Below, one piece after another: positions 58,199 through 64,000 of a DNA stretch of 64,000 nt; the stretch's first letter is position 1, and the number at the start of each line of letters is the position of its first letter. The DNA comes from Allobosea sp. BK604. Lineage in GTDB: Bacteria > Pseudomonadota > Alphaproteobacteria > Rhizobiales > Beijerinckiaceae. The notes under the pieces were generated by a model. It was not told the origin of the DNA. It did not search any database and saw only the letters and a list, made by a program, of their open reading frames with translations. The position numbers and the translations under genes are program-made. Where the stretch lies: positions 930,001 through 994,000 of the forward strand of contig NZ_SLZF01000001.1 in NCBI RefSeq assembly GCF_004341515.1, read 5' to 3'.

Positions 58199-61100
58199 TC
58201 AGACGAAGTGGAAGTCGTCGGCGTGGAGGCTGGCGAGCTGGAGGTTCTTCAGCGTCAGCGACGTGTCGGCATCGACCGTGAAGACCGTGTCCGCGCCGAC
58301 CTGATGAGCAGCGGCGATCGCCGCATCGAAATCGGCGAAGACATTTGTCGCGAACTCGATGACGTCCGAGCTCGAGCCGGTCGTCTTGAAGTCGCTGATC
58401 GTGTCCTTGCCGAAGCCCGCCGCGAAGACGAAGGCGTCGTGGCCCGAGCCGCCGGTCAGCGCATCGTCGCCCGCGCCGCCGGTGATCCGGTCGTCGCCCG
58501 AGCCGGCATCGACGGTGTCGTTGCCGGCACCGGCAACGATGATGTCATTGTCCGAGCCTGCGTCGATCACGTCATTGCCCGCGCCGGCATCGATCGTATC
58601 GTTGCCGGAGCCTGCCTTGATCGTATCGATGCCGGCGCCGCCGTCGACATGGTCGTTACCCGAGCCGCCGTCGAGCAGGTCGTTGCCGTCGCCGCCGGAG
58701 AGCGTGTCGTCGCCGGCGCCGCCCTTCAGCGTGTCGTTGCCAGCGCCACCATCGAAGCCGTCATTGCCGTTGCCACCAGTGACGGTGTCATCACCCGCTC
58801 CGAAGAGCAGTTTCTCGATGTTCGAGAAGCTGTCGGTGCCGATGCCCGCGCCCGAGATCAGGCCGCGGGTGGTGTCGACCGAGATCGGGCCCGTCGCCGC
58901 CGAGAGATCGAGCGTGTCGAAGCCCGCGCCACCGTCGATCGTGTCGTTGCCGGCGCCAGCGAGAATGAGATCGTCACCCGCGCCACCATTCAGCGTATCG
59001 TTGCCGGCACCGCCATCGAGCGTGTTGGCGAGATCGTCGCCAGTGATGACGTCGTTGCCCGAGCCGCCGATGACGGTTTCGATCGAGCTCAGCTCGTCGA
59101 AGCCGATATTGTCGCCCTCGGCCGTGCCCGCCGAGAGGTCGACCACGATACCGGTGGTGTCGTCGGAGTAGTTGGCCGTGTCGATGCCCGCGCCGCCATC
59201 GAGGGCATCGTCGCCTTCGCCGCCGAAGAGCATGTCGCTGCCGGCGCCACCGATGAGCGCGTCGTCGCCGATGCCGCCCTTCAGCACGTCGTTGCCATCA
59301 TCGCCGGAGAGCTCATCGTCACCCGCGCCACCGTCGATCACGTCGTTGCCAGCGCCGCCGAAGACCGTGTCGTCACCGCCGAGCGCGTTGATCGTGTCGT
59401 TGCCGATCGTGCCCTGAAGCGCGTCGTCGCCTTCCGTCCCAACCGGACCGTCGAGCCTGCGCAGCGAGATGTCGTCGAGCGCAGCACCATAGCCGTTCTT
59501 GTTGGTCTCGGTCCCTTCGAAGACGAGCTCGTTCTTGCCGTCGCCGGCACCACCGACCACGCTGATCGTGTAGGTCTCCCAGCTCGCGCCCGGCTTGCCT
59601 TCGAAAATGATCTGGCCGCCCCATGAGACGCGGACGCCGTCGTCATTGGTCGCAGCGTCGATATCGGCGAGCGAGAACTTCAGCTCATAGGCCTTGCCGG
59701 CCTCGACGCCCGCAACCGCCTGCACCAGACGGGCATTGTTCTTGTTGCCGTCCATGTCGAACCAGGCCTTGCCGTCCTTGGCGCTGACACCGTTCAAGGT
59801 GTCGAAATGCACCTCGGCGCGGCCACCGGCGGCCGTATTGGTCTGCTTCCAGCCGGGAATGACGCCGCTATCGTTGCGATAGCCCCAATCGCCGACCCAG
59901 TTGCCGTTATTGGCGCCGGTCAGATCCTCGAAGCTGCCATTGACGATCAGGTTCGGATTCTTGTCGATCTTGATCATCGAGACAGCGTCGAGCGCGACGC
60001 CTGCGCCATTCGGGCTCGGCGTGGTGCTCTGGAACATCAGCTTGTTGGAGCCGTCGCCGGCGCCGCCGACGACGTCGATCGTGATCTGCTGCCACTTGCC
60101 CTTGGGAATGCCGGTACAGATGAGCTGGCCGCCCCAATAGACGTTGACGGTGTCGTTGGCCTGCGCCGTATCGGTGTCGGCAATGGAGAATTTGAGCTGG
60201 TAGGTCTTGCCGGCCTCGACGCCGGCAACGGTCTGGACCAGCTTGGCATTCGTCGGAGCGCCTTCGAGGTCGAACCAGTAGCTGCCCTCCGCGGGACCGA
60301 CACCGCCGACCGTATCGCGGTGCACCTCGGCGCGATTGTCGCCGATATTGGTCCAGCCGGGGATGACGCCCGCGGGGCTGGTGTTGCGATAGCCCCAGTC
60401 GGCGCCGTTATCCGCTCCGGTCAGGTCCTCGAAACCGCCATTGACGATCAGATCGACCGGCGCCGGCTTGATGGTCAGGGTCATGGTCGCCTGGTCGACG
60501 CCGCCGTGGCCGTCATTCACCTGGAAGGTGAAGCTGTCGCTGCCCGCGAAGCCCGTCGCGGGCGTGTACTTGTAGCTGCCGTCCGCGTTGATCACGACCG
60601 AGCCATGCGCCGGGCCGGTGCCGAGGCTGTAGGCCAGCACGTCGTTATTGGCATCCGTCGCCGTGAGCTGGCCGGTGAGGACCTTGCCCTGGTCGCCAGT
60701 GGCCGTGCCTGCCACCGCGTCCGGCGCGATATTGTCGGGGAGCTGCTCACCCGGCTCGGCGATCTTGACGAAATGCACGTCGTCGAGCGCGGCACCGTAC
60801 CAGTTCTGGTTCGTCTCGGTGCCCTGGAAGATCAGCTCGTTCGTGCCGTCGCCTGAGCCGCCGACCACATTGAAGCTGAAGGTATTCCAGCTGGCGTTCG
60901 GGATGCCCTCGTAGACGACCTGGCCGTTCCAGAGCACACGCACGCCATCATCATTGGTGGTACCATCCGCATCGGCGATCGAGAAGGTCAGGCGATAGGT
61001 CGCGCCCTCTTCGGCCCGGTCGATGTGCTGGACCAGCGTGACATTGTGGCCGTTGCCATCGAGATCGAAATATTTGGTGCCCTCTTTCGGGCCGACGCCG

Positions 61101-62569
61101 TTCTGGATGTCCTTGTGGATCTCGACGCGGTTGCCGGCACGGTCGACCCAACCGGGCAGCGTGCCGCCCTCGTTGAGCCAGCCCCAGCCATTGCCGGCCA
61201 CAGTCAGGCCGGTGACGTCCTCGAAGCCGCCATTGACGATGAGATCGGTACCGATCGCGACCGGCGGCTGGGGCGGCTCGGTCGCGAGGTCGGGCGCGGT
61301 GGCGAGCACGTCTTCGAGCGCCGGCAGCGCGGCCGCGACATCGCCGTCGGATCCGGTCGTCGCATGGCTGGCGAGCTCGGTGCCGGCCCAGGTCACGCCA
61401 TCCGAGAAGGTGATCGAGGCCGGCTGCCCCGCGGCAACCGCACCGTTGCGGATCACGAACGCATCGTCGCCAGCGCGGATGATGAGATTGCCACCATCCT
61501 GGACGACGGTGACGTCGCCCGAGGCGATGTCTTCGAAGTTGACCGTGCTGGCATTGTCGAGCGAGACGAGATCGATGCCGGCGCCCGTGCGGAACAGGAC
61601 CGTGTCGCCGCTCGCGACGATGACGTCATTGCCGGCGCCACCATCAAGCACATCGCTGCCCGCATCGCCTTGGAGGAAGTCGCTCCCGCCACCGCCGACC
61701 AGATGATCGTTGCCGTCACCGCCGAAAAGAAGGTCGTCGCCGGCATCGCCATAAACCGTGTCGTCGCCGCCCTTGGCGCGAACGATGTCGTCGCCCTGCA
61801 TGGCGTAAAAGAGGTCTTTGCCGGCACTGCCCGAGACCGTCTCGTCGACGCCCGAGCCGTAGACGGTTTTGACGCCGTTGATCTGCTCCAATGCCGTGCG
61901 GGCGACGTTCATCGAGTCGACATAGACCGCATCGACGCCCTGATTGATCAGGTTCTGGATGTCGGTCTGCGCGCCGTTGACGGTCCAGGCATGGACTTCG
62001 AGGCCGAGCGCGTGGGCCTGATCGACCTGCTCCTTGGTGAAGGAGCCGACCGACGGCGCGATGCCGTCGGCATATTGCGCGATCTGTTCGAGGTTCGAGA
62101 TACCGCTCGTCAGCAGCAGCAGCGGGAAGTCGACGCCATATTGCGGCATGATCTGGTCATGCAGGCTCTGCAGGTTCCCCGAGGCGAAGCTGTTGATATA
62201 GACCCGCGACGGGTCGGTGAATTCGTGCTCGACCAGCTTCTGGATCACGGCCTCGCTGGTCGCGTAGTTGGTGCTCTTGGTCTCGAGCGTGATGCCGATA
62301 TTGCGGCCGGTCTCGATCGACTGTGCCTTCACCAGCTCGATGACCTGGTCGAACGTGACGAGGCTCGGGTTCTCCGCCAGCGCCTCGGCATAGGTCTTGT
62401 TCGAGAAGTCGTGATTGTCGTGCGAGCAGACCAGCACGCCGTCCTTGGTCAGATAAAGATCCGGCTCGATGAAATCCGCGCCCCAGTTGATGGCGGCCTT
62501 GTAGGAATCCAGCGAATGGTCGGGATAGGGGTTGCTGCCGCGATGGCCGAGAAGAACGATATCGGTCAT
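58199..62569 (-). CDS. Giant GDPD-RTX secreted protein
   Basis: 1456 aa from ATG 62569 (GGAG eight bases upstream); the frame opens farther upstream. Residues about 1-240 are a glycerophosphodiester phosphodiesterase (GHRGSNPYPDHSLDSYKAAI, EPDLYLTKDGVLVCSHDNHD). RTX nonapeptides (about 235-320) follow, then three similar carbohydrate-binding-like units, near 443-600, 700-870 and 873-1038 (each with LIVNGGFEDLTG and AEVHRDTVGG-type), and one cadherin-like block (about 603-693). A long GGxGxD RTX array is at about 1045-1390. The C-terminus (LKNLQLASLHADDFHFV) fits type I secretion; no signal peptide. Would release glycerol 3-phosphate outside the cell. Confidence 0.92.
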   Translation of the reverse strand: MTDIVLLGHRGSNPYPDHSLDSYKAAINWGADFIEPDLYLTKDGVLVCSHDNHDFSNKTYAEALAENPSLVTFDQVIELVKAQSIETGRNIGITLETKSTNYATSEAVIQKLVEHEFTDPSRVYINSFASGNLQSLHDQIMPQYGVDFPLLLLTSGISNLEQIAQYADGIAPSVGSFTKEQVDQAHALGLEVHAWTVNGAQTDIQNLINQGVDAVYVDSMNVARTALEQINGVKTVYGSGVDETVSGSAGKDLFYAMQGDDIVRAKGGDDTVYGDAGDDLLFGGDGNDHLVGGGGSDFLQGDAGSDVLDGGAGNDVIVASGDTVLFRTGAGIDLVSLDNASTVNFEDIASGDVTVVQDGGNLIIRAGDDAFVIRNGAVAAGQPASITFSDGVTWAGTELASHATTGSDGDVAAALPALEDVLATAPDLATEPPQPPVAIGTDLIVNGGFEDVTGLTVAGNGWGWLNEGGTLPGWVDRAGNRVEIHKDIQNGVGPKEGTKYFDLDGNGHNVTLVQHIDRAEEGATYRLTFSIADADGTTNDDGVRVLWNGQVVYEGIPNASWNTFSFNVVGGSGDGTNELIFQGTETNQNWYGAALDDVHFVKIAEPGEQLPDNIAPDAVAGTATGDQGKVLTGQLTATDANNDVLAYSLGTGPAHGSVVINADGSYKYTPATGFAGSDSFTFQVNDGHGGVDQATMTLTIKPAPVDLIVNGGFEDLTGADNGADWGYRNTSPAGVIPGWTNIGDNRAEVHRDTVGGVGPAEGSYWFDLEGAPTNAKLVQTVAGVEAGKTYQLKFSIADTDTAQANDTVNVYWGGQLICTGIPKGKWQQITIDVVGGAGDGSNKLMFQSTTPSPNGAGVALDAVSMIKIDKNPNLIVNGSFEDLTGANNGNWVGDWGYRNDSGVIPGWKQTNTAAGGRAEVHFDTLNGVSAKDGKAWFDMDGNKNNARLVQAVAGVEAGKAYELKFSLADIDAATNDDGVRVSWGGQIIFEGKPGASWETYTISVVGGAGDGKNELVFEGTETNKNGYGAALDDISLRRLDGPVGTEGDDALQGTIGNDTINALGGDDTVFGGAGNDVIDGGAGDDELSGDDGNDVLKGGIGDDALIGGAGSDMLFGGEGDDALDGGAGIDTANYSDDTTGIVVDLSAGTAEGDNIGFDELSSIETVIGGSGNDVITGDDLANTLDGGAGNDTLNGGAGDDLILAGAGNDTIDGGAGFDTLDLSAATGPISVDTTRGLISGAGIGTDSFSNIEKLLFGAGDDTVTGGNGNDGFDGGAGNDTLKGGAGDDTLSGGDGNDLLDGGSGNDHVDGGAGIDTIKAGSGNDTIDAGAGNDVIDAGSDNDIIVAGAGNDTVDAGSGDDRITGGAGDDALTGGSGHDAFVFAAGFGKDTISDFKTTGSSSDVIEFATNVFADFDAAIAAAHQVGADTVFTVDADTSLTLKNLQLASLHADDFHFV

Positions 62570-62695
62570 GGTCTGGTCTCCGAAAGACAATAAGAGGCCG
62601 ACCCCGCCGCGGCGTCGCGACGAGGAGGAAAATCGGGGAAATGCGATCATCGCGCCGCGCCCTCGAGGGCGCGGGGTCACGGTGAGGGCGCGGCG

Positions 62696-63502
62696 CTATG
62701 CCGGCCCGGAGCTCCTGATGAACTGGACACCGGACTGGTCCAGCATCCGTTGAATTCTGGCGGGCGGCTCCGTTTCGCAGAACACCGCCGTCACCTGATC
62801 GATGCGCCCGCCATGGACATAGGCCGCGCGGGTGAATTTCGAGGAATCGAGCACGAGGTAGGACTTGCGGCAGTTGCGCAGCATCGCCTCGCGCACGCGC
62901 ACTTCGTCCTGCGAGAAATCGAGCAGCGAGCCGTCCTCGTCGACGCCGGCGACGCCGAAGATCGCGATGTCGACCTTATAGGAGGCGAAGAATGAGTCGA
63001 TCGAGGGACCGCAGACGTCGAGATCGCTGCCGCGCACATTGCCGCCGGCGATCGCGAGCGTGAAATCCGAGCCGCGCGCCACCATCAGCGCGAGCGGCAG
63101 GTTGTTGGTCACGACCTTCAGGTCGCGATGGGTCGAGAGCAGCGCCTCGGCGACGATCTGCGGCGTCGTGCCGATGCCGAAGGACAGCGACGCGCCATCA
63201 TGCACATGGCTCGCGACGGCTGCCGCGATGCTCTGCTTCGCTTCGCGGTTCAGCACGGAACGATCCTTGAACGCGAGGTTCTTGCCCTGCGTCACGCTCT
63301 CGATGCCGCCATGGCGACGACGCGCGACGCCCTGATCGCACAGGGCGATCAGGTCGCGCCGGATCGTCTGCGTGGCGACGGCGAAATGCACGGCCAGCTC
63401 CTCGACAGTGATGAAGTCCCGGCTTCGCAGCATCTCGGCGATCGCCATTTGCCGTCCGTCGGAACCGGTGCGCATGCTCAAATGAATGTTCTGCGTGTTC
63501 AT
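62696..63502 (-). CDS. DeoR-family regulator, GlpR-like
   Basis: 268 aa from ATG 63502; ATG 63475 is an equally good start and would free the operator-like box at 63478. HTH SRDFITVEELAVHFAVATQT with IRRDLIALCDQGVARRRHGG is the DeoR signature. The effector domain has SLSFGIGTTPQIVAEALLST and LVLDSSKFTRAAYVHGGRID. GlpR-type members answer to glycerol 3-phosphate; the adjacent GDPD would make that compound. Regulation of that gene is plausible. Confidence 0.9.
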   Translation of the reverse strand: MNTQNIHLSMRTGSDGRQMAIAEMLRSRDFITVEELAVHFAVATQTIRRDLIALCDQGVARRRHGGIESVTQGKNLAFKDRSVLNREAKQSIAAAVASHVHDGASLSFGIGTTPQIVAEALLSTHRDLKVVTNNLPLALMVARGSDFTLAIAGGNVRGSDLDVCGPSIDSFFASYKVDIAIFGVAGVDEDGSLLDFSQDEVRVREAMLRNCRKSYLVLDSSKFTRAAYVHGGRIDQVTAVFCETEPPARIQRMLDQSGVQFIRSSGPA

Positions 63503-63507
63503 ATGAG
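63478..63507. promoter_or_regulatory. Candidate DeoR operator near its own start
   Basis: TCAAATGAA (63478-63486) and TTCATATGAG (63498-63507) lie around the regulator start. The same pair type (TCATTTGAA, TTCATATGAA) recurs at 63832-63851. If the protein starts at 63475, both boxes are upstream and fit autoregulation. Confidence 0.45.
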
Positions 63508-64000
63508 TTCTATAGCCTCCAGCCGTGACGCTTTCACGACGGTGAACAGGTTCTTAAGATTTCCTGCCGCCAGCGCCGCTTCCCGCTTTCGGAGGGACCC
63601 CGGGCGAGCGAATTCGCAGCAGTTGCAGATTTGAAAGTCACGTGAAAAGATGCCTCAGAGCCGGCAAATAGATCGGTAAATCGACGATTTCGGACCGATC
63701 CATCGTAACCGCATCGCATAGGGAGTCGACCATGGCCACTCTCCCCCGACCAGCCCCGCCCGCCATAGCCACGGTCGCGCCGGACGAATGCCCCGCCGTG
63801 AGCAAATGATCAGAATGCCGCCCAGTCGCGCTCATTTGAATTTCATATGAACGTCATGGAGCTGACGTAGGCCCGTCAACGGGACGTTCTACCAGCATAG
63901 GCACTGCCCGAAGCGACACTGCGCCGGAGAGATGCCGTCGCGCCAGTGCTGGCGATCCGTCCCTGCCGCGCCCCGAAAGGCCCACCGAACCGCCTACGCA
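63503..64000. other. Non-coding end of the window with a second operator-like box
   Basis: No convincing gene lies here. The only open frames are short and without support. TCATTTGAA-T-TTCATATGAA at 63832-63851 matches the boxes near 63478-63507 and contains the palindrome TTCATATGAA. It probably marks the regulated promoter of the next gene or operon, to the right of the window. Confidence 0.45.

Noticed and set aside
58440..59450. Regular short repeats that might suggest a CRISPR or tandem repeat array
   Set aside because: The periodicity is 27 bases and encodes GGxGxDxLx nonapeptides of an RTX protein; there are no unique spacers between identical repeats.
61025..62593. 522-codon plus-strand frame opposite the GDPD-RTX gene
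   Set aside because: Shadow of the repetitive RTX gene, with no recognisable domain.
63638..63835. Short minus-strand frame near the window end
   Set aside because: 65 codons, no ribosome site, low-complexity and Arg/Gly-rich; not conserved-looking.

Overview
The window is high-GC DNA from an alphaproteobacterium. The alphaproteobacterial-type serC-serA pair, purA, Rhizobiales-style interspersed repeats and overall codon use suggest Hyphomicrobiales, perhaps Bosea or a relative; the genus is an inference. About half is the right part of a Mu-like transposable prophage (1 to about 31,495). The rest is chromosome (31,496-64,000).

Prophage layout. 1-2812 is the tail of the early module: small unknown genes, a DUF3164 protein, a GemA-like regulator and a Mor-like activator. 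2878-4053 is a lower-GC zinc-ribbon cargo gene. 4165-5951 is lysis (GH19 endolysin, holin-like protein, coiled-coil membrane protein). 5948-15447 is a Mu-type packaging and head module: DUF3486 small terminase, gp28 large terminase, DUF935 portal, F-like minor head protein with a probable toxin-like C-terminus, I/Z protease-scaffold, decoration protein, T capsid, gp35/gp36-like proteins and gpG. From 15444 the tail is built mostly of P2-type genes in P2-like order (V-PAAR-W-J-I-fibre-fibre chaperone, terminator, sheath-tube-E/E'-tape measure-U-X-D), so the element is a Mu-head/P2-tail mosaic of contractile-tailed type. 28777-29873 is a Com zinc-finger gene followed by a C5 cytosine methyltransferase whose 3' half also carries a second, protein-like frame. 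The right end holds small unknown genes, a membrane cargo protein and 22-bp repeats that look like transposase-binding sites. The prophage ends about 100 bp upstream of serC. Two tRNA-like or structured RNA elements lie in gaps of the head module.

Chromosome layout. serC and serA (serine synthesis) are followed by a class A beta-lactamase, an EamA exporter (minus), a glutamine amidotransferase, a DUF4139 protein, a RibD/DHFR-like reductase (minus), purA with a hairpin leader, and a membrane-anchored unknown protein. An IS630-type insertion sequence sits inside an interspersed repeat. On the minus strand follow an acylphosphatase, a four-gene polar amino-acid-type ABC importer with a Tat-exported binding protein, and a PspA-YqiJ-YqiK(flotillin)-like membrane-stress operon with a palindromic promoter. 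Then come a GH63-type glucosidase with a glucose-1-dehydrogenase-like SDR (plus), and, on the minus strand, a Tat-exported amidohydrolase, a LysR regulator, a very large GDPD-RTX secreted protein, and a DeoR/GlpR-like regulator with candidate operators. The last 500 bp hold no convincing gene.

Most co-oriented prophage genes overlap by 1-4 bases (ATGA/GTGA), implying long translationally coupled transcripts.
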